Assembly (NCBI RefSeq): GCF_001187555.1
Contig: NZ_LFIJ01000001.1
Location: 1,452,078-1,516,077 of the forward strand
DNA length: 64,000 nt
Direction: 5' to 3'
Source of the DNA: Gilvimarinus polysaccharolyticus
GTDB taxonomy: Bacteria > Pseudomonadota > Gammaproteobacteria > Pseudomonadales > Cellvibrionaceae
Position 1 is the stretch's first letter. Each line of letters starts with the position of its first letter. Positions 1 through 7,441 of the stretch are shown one piece after another. The notes under the pieces were generated by a model. The model was not told where the DNA came from, did not search any database, and worked only from the letters and a program-made list of their open reading frames with translations. The position numbers were made by a program, and so were the translations under genes.

Positions 1-397
1 CGGCGGGACAGCCAATATCAAGCGAGCAGGTAGCCTCTAACGTTGGCATTAGCACGCGTTTATGGGGCGTCAAGATTTTAGCCGTCTCGCCCATAAACTT
101 AACCCCAGCGACAATCAGGGTGGTGGCACTATGCTCTTTGCCAAAGCGTGCCATCTCTAACGAATCAGACACGCAGCCGCCGGTTTCTTCGGCCAGCTCT
201 TGAATGATCGGATCGGTATAATAGTGTGCGACCAACACCGCATTGTGCTTAATCAACAAGGCTTTAATGCGGATTTTAAGCTCAGCTTGCTGCTCGGGAG
301 TAAGCGCAGGCTCAGAGCTTAAGCCCGCCAAATGATCTTGTACCACTTGGCGATCAGATGCCAACGGCGGTATTGCAGACGTTGTTTTTTGAGTCAT
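1..397 (-). CDS. nadA: Quinolinate synthase NadA, 5' part only
   Basis: Quinolinate synthase condenses iminoaspartate with dihydroxyacetone phosphate to give quinolinate in de novo NAD synthesis; it is a cytosolic [4Fe-4S] enzyme. The ATG at 397 opens a frame that runs off the left edge, so only about 132 N-terminal residues are visible. These carry family motifs: AHYYTDP near residue 57, then [23 protein letters not shown] and [12 protein letters not shown], the last holding the first cluster cysteine. The remaining cluster cysteines lie outside the window. It is the last gene of a leftward queE-queC-tRNA-Lys-nadA arrangement also known from pseudomonads. A terminator-like hairpin between the tRNAs and nadA suggests it is transcribed separately. 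Identification is firm; the C-terminus cannot be assessed. Confidence 0.95.
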   Translation of the reverse strand, partial: MTQKTTSAIPPLASDRQVVQDHLAGLSSEPALTPEQQAELKIRIKALLIKHNAVLVAHYYTDPIIQELAEETGGCVSDSLEMARFGKEHSATTLIVAGVKFMGETAKILTPHKRVLMPTLEATCSLDIGCPA

Positions 398-567
398 ATG
401 GATTACCACGGTCGCACCCACTTTGTGCGGGCTCTTACTGGGGCGGTATTCTACCATATCTTATGGCGCTATCTGGAACGCAGATAACACGGATTTTTAG
501 ACATGACTTGATTGTCGTTACGACTCGAAAACTGAGAGGCCACGCCCTAGCGCTATCGTTAAGACAC

Positions 568-597
568 AAAAAAAGCCAGGGGAAGCCCTAGCTTTTA
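568..597 (-). terminator. Terminator after the tRNA-Lys pair
   Basis: An imperfect hairpin (arms AAAAGC-CAGGG and CCCTA-GCTTTT around a GAAG loop, with one mismatch) is followed on the minus strand by a run of seven T. It lies about 22 bases downstream of the tRNA-Lys 3' end and probably ends the tRNA transcript before nadA. Confidence 0.6.
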
Positions 598-619
598 GCG
601 TGCCCTTACGGGCTGAATA

Positions 620-695
620 TGGTGGGTCGTACTGGATTCGAACCAGTGACCAATTGGTTAAAAGCCAACTGCTCTACCAACTGAGCTAACGACCC
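620..695 (-). tRNA. tRNA-Lys (UUU), copy 1
   Basis: The minus strand gives a complete 76-nt tRNA: acceptor GGGTCGT pairs with ACGACCC, the D-arm is GCTCAGTTGGTAGAGC, the anticodon loop CTTTTAA carries UUU, the T-arm contains GGTTCGAATCC, and CCA is encoded. It is identical over its full length to the second copy 136 bp away. The pair follows queC, as in related genomes. Confidence 0.97.
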
Positions 696-755
696 ATAAA
701 CTGATTGTAACTGTAACGCGTCTTAATTTAGACGACGTACCCTTGCGGGGAAAGA

Positions 756-831
756 TGGTGGGTCGTACTGGATTCGAACCAGTGACCAATTGGTTAAAAG
801 CCAACTGCTCTACCAACTGAGCTAACGACCC
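756..831 (-). tRNA. tRNA-Lys (UUU), copy 2
   Basis: Complete 76-nt tRNA-Lys(UUU) with encoded CCA, identical to copy 1. The roughly 25 bases next to the two 3' ends are also similar (GCGTGCCCTTACGGG versus GACGTACCCTTGCGGGG), so the pair arose by tandem duplication that included some flank. This copy is upstream in the transcript and is probably co-transcribed with copy 1. Confidence 0.97.
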
Positions 832-1005
832 ATTCTAATGCGTTTAAATGCTTTGGCAGACGGCCAAAACGGTGTTGCTAACGCCTTAAAAGAGGCGCAC
901 ATAATAATGATTTGATCAGAAAAAACAAGCGGTTTTTTACAATACGGCCGTAATAAATGGCAATTGATCAATAACTTAACAACTCCGCTGGAAATTTCGG
1001 CAGAG

Positions 1006-1680
1006 CTAGCGGTAACGAGTTGGGTCGTCGACCCCAGCCATTTCAAAGCCAGTGCGACGCAACCGGCAGCTATCGCACACCCCGCAAGCACGACCATCAT
1101 CATCAGCTTGATAGCACGATACGGTCAAACCGTAATCTACCCCTAACGCCACGCCTCGCTTAACAATATCGGCTTTACTTAAATCCATCAGAGGCGTTCG
1201 CACCCTCAGCCTATGCCCTTCGGTACCCGCGCGGGTCGCCAAATTCGCCATAGCCTCGTAGGCGGCAATATAATCGGGCCGGCAATCCGGATAACCCGAA
1301 TAGTCCACCGCATTTACCCCAATGAAAATATCAGCGGCGCCAAGCACCTCAGCCCAACCCAACGCAATCGACAAAAACACTGTATTGCGCGCTGGCACAT
1401 AGGTAATGGGAACTCCAGTGGTGTGCTCTTCAGGCACATCGATAGAGGTATCCGTTAACGCCGAGCCCCCAATCGCGCCAAGATCTAAGGTGATTACTTT
1501 ATGCTCAACACTGCCCAACGCCTTGGCCGCGCGTTCAGCCGCTACCAGCTCGGCACGCATCCGCTGACCGTAGTCAAAGCTAATGCTGTAACACTCGAAA
1601 CCCTCGGCGCGGGCGATTGCCAGTGCGGTAGTAGAGTCCAAACCACCGGACACCAACACAACTGCTTTTTTTTGGCTCAT
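1006..1680 (-). CDS. queC: 7-cyano-7-deazaguanine synthase QueC
   Basis: QueC converts 7-carboxy-7-deazaguanine to preQ0 using ATP and ammonia, in the cytosolic pathway to queuosine in tRNA. The 224-residue protein starts with an ATP-pyrophosphatase P-loop, [11 protein letters not shown] (about residues 8-18), followed by the family stretches [13 protein letters not shown] and [15 protein letters not shown]. Near the C-terminus it has the zinc-binding cysteines of [20 protein letters not shown]. Length is normal. It follows queE on the same strand with a gap of about 52 bases, so the two are probably one unit. The tRNA-Lys genes lie downstream; neither tRNA-Lys is itself a queuosine substrate. 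Function is confident. Confidence 0.97.
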   Translation of the reverse strand: MSQKKAVVLVSGGLDSTTALAIARAEGFECYSISFDYGQRMRAELVAAERAAKALGSVEHKVITLDLGAIGGSALTDTSIDVPEEHTTGVPITYVPARNTVFLSIALGWAEVLGAADIFIGVNAVDYSGYPDCRPDYIAAYEAMANLATRAGTEGHRLRVRTPLMDLSKADIVKRGVALGVDYGLTVSCYQADDDGRACGVCDSCRLRRTGFEMAGVDDPTRYR

Positions 1681-1732
1681 GACTGCCTTCTCACTTATTC
1701 AACGATGATTTAACTATGCTTATCACGCGGCA

Positions 1733-2383
1733 TTAACGACCTGGGCTATCGTCCCACAACAACTTATGCAGCTGCAGCTGATAGCGCACCGGTAAATTAT
1801 CGGCCACGATCCACTCGCCCAAGGCGCGCTCATCCACCTGCCCATAGCTTGGCGACATCAACACATCATCGACTCGCTCGGCAAGTTGGCGTTCATCGAT
1901 TTTTAATCTTGCCCAGTCGTAGTCCTCACGTGAGCAAATCACAAACTTTATCTGATCGGACGGCTTTAACGTGGCGAGATTATCCCATAGGTTGCGATGC
2001 GACTCACCCGAACCTGGCGTTTTTAAGTCCATAACCTTCACCACCCGCGCATCGACCTCATCCAGCGCTATAGCGCCGCTGGTCTCTAGAGATACGTTAT
2101 ACCCAACATCGCATAATGCGCTCAAAAGCTCTAAACAGGCGCGTTGCGCCAGTGGCTCGCCGCCAGTTACACACACATAGCGAGGCTTAAAGCTTGCCAC
2201 CTGTGCCAGCACCGCATCAAGACTCATGCGCTCACCGCCGTAAAAGGCGTACTCACTGTCACAGTAATGACAACGCAGTGGGCAGCCTGTTAGGCGCACA
2301 AATACCGTCGGTCGCCCCGATGTATTTGACTCCCCCTGCAAGGAGTAAAAAATTTCAGTGATTTTAACGGTTACTGCATTCAT
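1733..2383 (-). CDS. queE: 7-carboxy-7-deazaguanine synthase QueE
   Basis: QueE is a radical-SAM enzyme that contracts the ring of 6-carboxytetrahydropterin to 7-carboxy-7-deazaguanine, the step before QueC. The cluster motif CPLRCHYC (CX3CX2C) is present, with the substrate-side EIFYSLQGES motif just before it and VTGGEPL after it. The frame stays open to a TTG at 2443. I prefer the ATG at 2383 because the protein then begins MNAVTVKITEIF, as family members do, and the longer form would add 20 unconserved residues. It is divergent from the small gene at 2461 and is followed by queC. In pseudomonads queE usually directly follows cpoB; here cpoB lies 37 kb away. Confidence 0.95.
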   Translation of the reverse strand: MNAVTVKITEIFYSLQGESNTSGRPTVFVRLTGCPLRCHYCDSEYAFYGGERMSLDAVLAQVASFKPRYVCVTGGEPLAQRACLELLSALCDVGYNVSLETSGAIALDEVDARVVKVMDLKTPGSGESHRNLWDNLATLKPSDQIKFVICSREDYDWARLKIDERQLAERVDDVLMSPSYGQVDERALGEWIVADNLPVRYQLQLHKLLWDDSPGR

Positions 2384-2460
2384 AAACGTGATCTGCTTGG
2401 CGCCGAGCGCCGGGAACTGATATTCTAAGTGGCTATGCGACAACTGCCGCAGGAGCCTCG

Positions 2461-2787
2461 ATGAAACTGGCTAGATCTAAAAAAGAACAGCGCCAAGAAC
2501 TGGACGCTTTGATGCGCGATTATCTTGAACACGGCGGCGCCATTAATGAAGTGGCGCGAGGCATATCCGGCCGTCTCGACAACCGCCAAGCGCTACCCCA
2601 TGTATTTGATAAAAAAGCCGAACCCGACACCCGCACCCCAGTATCGGATGAGATTGCCGCGATTGAGGAGCGCCGTAAACCAAAGCCAGCCGCGCGCGCA
2701 ACATCCCCGAAAAAACTCAACCGCGCCCGTAAAAAGATCATCTACGATGAATTTGGCGAGGCGCTGCGCTGGGAGTGGGAAAGCTAA
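2461..2787 (+). CDS. Small basic protein of unknown function
   Basis: A 108-residue protein I do not recognise with confidence. The N-terminal third (KEQRQELDALMRDYLEHGGAINEVARG) looks like an amphipathic helix with a 'YLEHGG-I' turn, loosely reminiscent of the C-terminal part of pseudomonad SutA-type proteins. The middle is low-complexity and rich in K, R, P and A. The C-terminus (KIIYDEFGEALRWEWES) is acidic and aromatic and looks like a conserved tail. There is no signal peptide or membrane segment. It is divergent from queE with a short shared upstream region and convergent with purC. The ordered ends and normal codon use suggest a real gene, possibly a nucleic-acid or RNA-polymerase associated factor, but that is speculation. 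Confidence 0.7.
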   Translation: MKLARSKKEQRQELDALMRDYLEHGGAINEVARGISGRLDNRQALPHVFDKKAEPDTRTPVSDEIAAIEERRKPKPAARATSPKKLNRARKKIIYDEFGEALRWEWES

Positions 2788-2825
2788 AAAAACACCCACT
2801 CCCACACATCACGCAGACAACTCTT

Positions 2826-3929
2826 TTAGTCCACCAAACCGTAATCGCGACGTAGAATATCGATAATTTCCTGCTTAGGGTTATCGCTTAACACTATCGC
2901 TTCACCGGTGATTTTCTCGGCAATACTGCGATAGGTTTCCGATACTTGCATCAACACCGAGGCAGGCAAAGCATTGTCTTTTGCCAGAGCATTACGCTCA
3001 TCCATGCGATCTTTATTAAGCAAAATATCAGGGTCTGGGAAGTAATTTAGCAGCAACTGGCGGAACTCTTCTTTCGATTTTTCCACCACCTTGCCATCGC
3101 GATAGCTTGGGCCATCCCAAATACGTGAGGAATCAGGGGTGCCTACTTCATCCATATAAATCAGCTTATCGTTGCCCGCCGCATCGGTGACATAGCCAAA
3201 TTCAAACTTAGTATCGACAAAGATTTGGTCAAGCGCCGCCAGTGCGTCACTAATAACATCAAAGCCTTCTTTAAGCAGGCGCTCGTAGTACTCGATGTCA
3301 TCTTTGCTCTTGAAGTTAAACGCCTCAAAGTTAGCTTCGATATCGGCGCGGGTGATGTTGACATCATCGGCCTCGGGCACCCCCGGTATACCTTTAAGAA
3401 TCCCTTTAGTAGAGGGCGTAATCAGCAGCTCAGGCAACTTTTGGTCTTTTTGCAAGCCATCGGGGATCTCGATACCACAAAACTCGCGGCCACCTTTAGC
3501 GTAATCACGCCACATGGAGCCGGTAATATACTGACGGCAAATAGCCTCGATCATCACTGGACGAGCTTTTTGCACAATCCAGATAAACGGGTGCGGAATA
3601 TCCAAAATATGGCTGTCAGCCAAACCTTGCTCGCGAAACAAACGGAACCAGTGATTGGAGATAGCATTAAGCGCTGCCCCTTTGCCCGGCACACCGTTCA
3701 TGCCACCCTCACCGTGCCAAATGCAATCAAAAGCTGAGATACGGTCGCTGATCACCATAATCGCCAGCGGCGCATCGGCGGCTACGTTGTAGCCTTTCTC
3801 GGCGATCAGGCGGCGACTATCGGCCTCTGTCAACCAATACACACTGCGAACTTTACCGCTGTGTACCGGTTGTTCGGTGCGAATGGGTAAATCGTTGTTA
3901 ACGGCAAGCACTCTGTCAGCCAGACTCAT
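2826..3929 (-). CDS. purC: SAICAR synthetase PurC, long form
   Basis: Phosphoribosylaminoimidazole-succinocarboxamide synthase joins CAIR and aspartate with ATP in de novo purine synthesis; cytosolic. The protein is 367 residues, the long form found in Vibrio and Shewanella-type bacteria rather than the 237-residue E. coli form. Visible motifs include [11 protein letters not shown] near the N-terminus (nucleotide site), [21 protein letters not shown], the KFEFG stretch and [14 protein letters not shown]. The extra C-terminal helical region (from about residue 285, [16 protein letters not shown]) is intact. It stands alone, facing away from the corA-like gene upstream. No convincing PurR box was seen before it; a 14-bp tandem repeat lies just upstream of the start. 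Confidence 0.95.
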   Translation of the reverse strand: MSLADRVLAVNNDLPIRTEQPVHSGKVRSVYWLTEADSRRLIAEKGYNVAADAPLAIMVISDRISAFDCIWHGEGGMNGVPGKGAALNAISNHWFRLFREQGLADSHILDIPHPFIWIVQKARPVMIEAICRQYITGSMWRDYAKGGREFCGIEIPDGLQKDQKLPELLITPSTKGILKGIPGVPEADDVNITRADIEANFEAFNFKSKDDIEYYERLLKEGFDVISDALAALDQIFVDTKFEFGYVTDAAGNDKLIYMDEVGTPDSSRIWDGPSYRDGKVVEKSKEEFRQLLLNYFPDPDILLNKDRMDERNALAKDNALPASVLMQVSETYRSIAEKITGEAIVLSDNPKQEIIDILRRDYGLVD

Positions 3930-3942
3930 AAAATAGCCCTTT

Positions 3943-3970
3943 GTTGTTGCGCGATTGTTGCTGCGCGATT
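3943..3970. repeat. 14-bp tandem repeat upstream of purC
   Basis: Two adjacent copies of GTTG(T/C)TGCGCGATT differ at one base. They begin 14 bases upstream of the purC start codon on the minus strand, so they fall in its leader. No function is evident. Confidence 0.6.
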
Positions 3971-4147
3971 CTAGTTACGCCACTGCTGCGTAAATGAGAG
4001 AAATAAGAAAAGCCGGCGATATTAGCAGATTCGCTCGGCTGTGACACGTTTTGCCGCGATTCGCCGCAAAACGGACAGGCCAAACAGTAACAGGTCCAAT
4101 CGAAACGGCCGCCAGGCGACGGCCGTCAAACTACATATTAAAGAGAT

Positions 4148-5110
4148 TCACAGCCAATCTTTAGCCTTAAAATACCACAGCGGTGCAATAGCCGATGCCA
4201 GCATAATACCCGTACCAATTAAATAGCCCCACTCACTATGCAAGCCTGGGATAAACTCAAAGTTCATCCCGTAAAAACTTGCCACCACTGTGGGCGGCAG
4301 AAAGATAACCGCCGCAATCGAGAAGGTTTTAATGATCTGGTTTTGCTCGATATTGATAAAACCCTGAGTAGAGTCCATCAAGAAGTTGATCTTATCGAAC
4401 AAAAAGGCCGTGTGTGACATCAAGGTATCTACGTCACGCTTAATCTCGCGGGCGGTTTCCTGCAACTCAAAATGCTCGCGCAAATGGCGCTGCAAAAACG
4501 AAATTGAGCGCTGAGTATCCATCAGACACAAACGAATTTTACCGTTACTGTCCTCCAGCTTGGCCAAACGATCGATGGCATCCTCCAAGTCTGCATCATC
4601 GTCCTCCAGCACCGTATGGCTAACCTCTTCTAGCTTGCGGTGAATATCCTCTAGCACATCCGCGAGGTTCTCCACTTTTTGCTCAAACATGGTAATGAGT
4701 AGGTCTTGCGGCGAATGCGCTTGCACCTGCCCTCGCCGAGCGCGCATACGTAATAGCCTAAAGTCGGCCAGCTCACTGTCGCGTAGGGTGATTAGGCGCT
4801 TATCTTGCAAAATAAACGCGACGGTGGTGGTTAGATGGCGACCTTCGGTTGGCGATAAAAACAACGAGTGAACGTGAATGCCGGCACTGTCCTGAAAATA
4901 GCGCGCCGAGAACTCAATCTCTTCGACATCGTCAGACTCAGGTAACTCGGCGCGTAAAAATTTATTCAGCTCATCGCGTTCTTCGTCTGTAGGCTCAGCG
5001 GCATCAATCCATACAGCCGTTGCCATTGCCGCTTTAACGTTGTCGGGGTCGACATTTTGATCCCGTAATTTTGCGCCCTGAATATCGAACATTCTCAGCA
5101 TACTTTCCAC
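4148..5110 (-). CDS. CorA-family divalent cation transporter
   Basis: CorA-type proteins form pentameric inner-membrane channels for Mg2+ and related ions; some relatives export Zn2+. This 320-residue protein has the usual layout: an acidic N-terminal cytosolic domain, a long helical stalk (about residues 135-250) rich in charged residues, then two C-terminal membrane segments. The selectivity-loop motif YGMNF ends the first segment (VIFLPPTVVASFYGMNF), and the protein ends with the basic-aromatic tail WYFKAKDWL. The start at 5110 is followed by a possible alternative ATG three codons on. It sits 36 bases downstream of the lpxL-type gene on the same strand and might share its transcript. The transported ion cannot be told from sequence. 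Confidence 0.88.
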   Translation of the reverse strand: MESMLRMFDIQGAKLRDQNVDPDNVKAAMATAVWIDAAEPTDEERDELNKFLRAELPESDDVEEIEFSARYFQDSAGIHVHSLFLSPTEGRHLTTTVAFILQDKRLITLRDSELADFRLLRMRARRGQVQAHSPQDLLITMFEQKVENLADVLEDIHRKLEEVSHTVLEDDDADLEDAIDRLAKLEDSNGKIRLCLMDTQRSISFLQRHLREHFELQETAREIKRDVDTLMSHTAFLFDKINFLMDSTQGFINIEQNQIIKTFSIAAVIFLPPTVVASFYGMNFEFIPGLHSEWGYLIGTGIMLASAIAPLWYFKAKDWL

Positions 5111-5146
5111 TCCATCCGAATGAGCCCATAGTTACATAATCATGCG

Positions 5147-6091
5147 TTATTTCTTTCTCCGCGGAGCATAGGGCGAAGCCTCACCCTCGGGCCGAGTCTT
5201 AAATCGTCGATGCACCCATAGATACTGCTCTGGGTGACGGCGCACAACCGATTCTATCACTGCATTAACAGCCGCCGCATCGGCAACATCATCGCCGCTC
5301 GGGAAATTTTGCAACGGCTCTTTAATTTCTACGTGATACACACCCTTTTCATCGCGGTAATGCTCGAAAGGCACCACTGCCGCGCGCCCCATTTGAGCCA
5401 TCCTAGCGGTGGCCGTAACAGTGGCAGCCTGAATGCCAAAAAAAGGCGCAAACACGGTATTTTGCACACCATAATCTTGATCTGGCGCATACCAAATACG
5501 GTGCTTTTTACGTAAATTTTTCACTAACCTACGCACATCATCACGGGGGATGGTGCCACCCGAATAAGTTTCGCGGGCTCGCGCCATCGCCGCCGCCAGC
5601 AAAGGGTTACGATCCACCCGATAAATCATATCGCACTCAATGTTCAACCCCATAACACGCCCAGCGATATCCAGCGTGGAATAGTGCCCACCCAACAACA
5701 GTACGCCCTGCCCTTCATTGTACAGTCGATGCAGAATCTCCATCCCTTTTAGGGTATAGCGACCCTTAAATTTACGATCGGGGCCCCACAAGGCAACCGC
5801 AGTCTCAACAAAGCTTAAGCCTACATTGCGCAAGATATCGCGCACCAGCTGCTCGCGTTCAAGTTCGGACAAGCCTGGAAAACACAAGGCGACATTAACC
5901 TTAGCAATATCGCGCCGCGAGCCAGCAAAGCGGTAAAATAACGCACCCAACCACTCGCCCAGCTTGTAGCACAGCGCCCACGGCAAATGTGCCACCAATA
6001 CAAAAATACCCAGCATCAGCCAAGTCGCCCAGAAACGCGGGTGACCATAACCGGCTAAACTTGTCCGAGTATCGTGCTCTTTTCGCGCCAT
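5147..6091 (-). CDS. Lipid A acyltransferase, LpxL/LpxM (HtrB) family
   Basis: This inner-membrane enzyme transfers a secondary acyl chain from acyl-ACP onto the Kdo2-lipid A precursor. The 314-residue protein has one N-terminal hydrophobic segment (WLMLGIFVLVAHLPWALCY, about residues 24-42) and the acyltransferase HX4D motif GGHYSTLD near residue 135. The family stretch APDQDYG is also present, as is a C-terminal YLWVHRRFKTRP that matches the conserved WxHRRFKTRP of these enzymes. Length is close to E. coli LpxL (306). Whether it adds the lauroyl (LpxL) or myristoyl (LpxM) group cannot be decided here, so no symbol is given. The C-terminus is basic. Confidence 0.93.
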   Translation of the reverse strand: MARKEHDTRTSLAGYGHPRFWATWLMLGIFVLVAHLPWALCYKLGEWLGALFYRFAGSRRDIAKVNVALCFPGLSELEREQLVRDILRNVGLSFVETAVALWGPDRKFKGRYTLKGMEILHRLYNEGQGVLLLGGHYSTLDIAGRVMGLNIECDMIYRVDRNPLLAAAMARARETYSGGTIPRDDVRRLVKNLRKKHRIWYAPDQDYGVQNTVFAPFFGIQAATVTATARMAQMGRAAVVPFEHYRDEKGVYHVEIKEPLQNFPSGDDVADAAAVNAVIESVVRRHPEQYLWVHRRFKTRPEGEASPYAPRRKK

Positions 6092-6249
6092 TACCCTACC
6101 ACCCCGTCGCGGTTAACCTACTGTAATCTATAAATCCCGGCGCGATTATAACAAGTGCGCCACCATCTTGTGATTAATCTATTACAATCTGTTAGTGTAT
6201 TTAGAGAAACAACTTCGCCCCTTTGTACCCCAACCAATGAGACCGCACT

Positions 6250-6600
6250 TTGGACCCCAAAACCGACACAAGACTAATCGAGCTAAGCGCCAGACTGGAT
6301 AAAACCCACGCGGATATGACCGCCAAGTTGGATGAGCTTTATCGCTTGCGCGAGGCATCCGATGGCGAACAGTGGCGTGAATACGAAGCCCAGATACGTG
6401 CCCTTAAAGAGCAAGAGATCCGCCTGCTTAAATCAAAGAACACGGCATGGATGGCACACTGGCTACGCAGCGATGGCGAGATCGAGGTAGTTGACGCGCC
6501 GCATCGCACGCTCGGTATAATTTTGATTGGTATCAGTATTATCGGCGCAGCCGCACTGGCAACCTTGTGGTGGTACCTAGATAGCGCTGGGAAACTATAG
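6250..6600 (+). CDS. Small coiled-coil protein with one C-terminal membrane segment
   Basis: I do not recognise this 116-residue protein. The first 65 residues are strongly helical and charged, with heptad-like leucines (LIELSARLDKTHADM, YRLREASDGEQW, IRALKEQEIRLLK), so a coiled coil is likely. Residues about 88-108 (LGIILIGISIIGAAALATLWWYL) form one membrane segment, which would leave the coil in the cytosol. The frame begins with TTG at 6250: an in-frame stop lies at 6238, so the only alternative is the internal ATG at residue 23, which would cut the coil. The ATG at 6237 is in another frame. It is convergent with grxD. Probably a real membrane-anchored scaffold-like protein of unknown role. 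Confidence 0.65.
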   Translation: MDPKTDTRLIELSARLDKTHADMTAKLDELYRLREASDGEQWREYEAQIRALKEQEIRLLKSKNTAWMAHWLRSDGEIEVVDAPHRTLGIILIGISIIGAAALATLWWYLDSAGKL

Positions 6601-6635
6601 AGAGAGGTTTAAAAAGACAGGACTAAAAAAGAAAT

Positions 6636-6663
6636 GGGCAGTCCCCGAGAACGAGAACTGCCC
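6636..6663 (-). terminator. Terminator downstream of grxD
   Basis: Inverted repeat GGGCAGT / ACTGCCC with a 14-base loop. On the minus strand it is followed by ATTTCTTTTTT, which fits a rho-independent terminator for grxD. On the plus strand there is no T run. Confidence 0.55.
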
Positions 6664-6678
6664 CAACAGGAGCGTAAA

Positions 6679-7008
6679 TCAATCTGAAGAATCGGCAGGT
6701 ACTGCAGCGTCAATTAACGTCTGAAGCTCACCATTCTCATACATCTCGGTCACAATATCGCAACCGCCTACCAACTCGCCCTTTACCCACAATTGCGGAT
6801 AAGTAGGCCAATTGGCGTACTGCTTTAGAGCTTCGCGAACATCTTGGTTGGCCAAGATATCCACGTATGCAAATCGTTTGTTGCAGCCCATTACCGCTTG
6901 CGAGGTACGCTGCGAAAACCCACACTGAGGCGCATTAGGAGAGCCTTTCATGTACAAAATAACTGGGTTTTCTGAAAGCTGTTGCTTGATGGTATCCAGT
7001 ACTTCCAT
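6679..7008 (-). CDS. grxD: Monothiol glutaredoxin Grx4-type
   Basis: Monothiol glutaredoxins carry a glutathione-ligated [2Fe-2S] cluster and act in iron-sulfur delivery with BolA partners in the cytosol. The 109-residue protein contains the family signature SPNAPQCGFSQRT with the CGFS active site near residue 30. It also has the glutathione-binding WPTYPQLWVKGELVGGCDIV stretch, including the cis-proline after T and the GG. Length matches E. coli GrxD (115). It is a single gene, with a terminator-like hairpin after it and a 433-base gap upstream. No oddities. Confidence 0.95.
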   Translation of the reverse strand: MEVLDTIKQQLSENPVILYMKGSPNAPQCGFSQRTSQAVMGCNKRFAYVDILANQDVREALKQYANWPTYPQLWVKGELVGGCDIVTEMYENGELQTLIDAAVPADSSD

Positions 7009-7441
7009 AATGCTAATTATTACCTCTTAAGATCTATCTGCAGGGCAAACCTGCTGGGCTGGCTATTCTACCGGAGTGCGGCATTCGATCCAAATATACC
7101 TAATGCTATTGCGCCCGATCTTAACTCTAATTAGCTTTAACTAACTTACCGAGAAGAAAGCCGGTCAAACCAGCCCGCCAAACAGGCGTCCATCATAACG
7201 TAAAGCACAGATAAATGGGATCCCAAAACAGTAACTATTTGCCATCTTATGGGTAAAAACCTGCTTTTTAATAGCCTAAATTACAATTTTAGCGCGCAGT
7301 TATAAGAGAACTCTAAATGACAGCGCTATCAGGCGAAACCTCCCTTGCGCTCAAATATTTATCGCGACACTTGCAGCCAACTTTTGGCCCGCGCCTTATA
7401 GACAACATTAACCAAGCTAAATGATTACCGTGACGTTAATC
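7009..7441. other. Intergenic region between hrpB and grxD
   Basis: A 433-base region between two leftward genes. It should hold the grxD promoter at its low end. Apart from a possible 35-codon reading frame on the plus strand (7317-7424, listed separately) I see no RNA gene, repeat or strong hairpin. Confidence 0.6.
7317..7424 (+). CDS. Possible 35-residue small ORF
   Basis: An ATG at 7317 opens a 35-codon frame ending in TGA at 7422-7424. AAGAGA, a weak ribosome-binding sequence, lies about 6 bases before it. The predicted peptide (MTALSGETSLALKYL..., ending in NINQAK) is of ordinary composition with one amphipathic stretch and no signal or membrane segment. It is the only plus-strand coding candidate in the gap between grxD and hrpB, and it would be convergent with hrpB. 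A frame this short can occur by chance, so it is a candidate only. Confidence 0.2.
   Translation: MTALSGETSLALKYLSRHLQPTFGPRLIDNINQAK

Noticed and set aside
3225-3737. 170-codon open frame on the plus strand inside purC
   Set aside because: It is antisense to conserved purC motifs. No ribosome-binding site or domain was seen.
3930-4147. PurR box before purC and hairpins between purC and corA
   Set aside because: No match to the ACGCAAACGTTTGCGT consensus. GC-rich stems (near 4050-4130) lack a convincing T run for a terminator.
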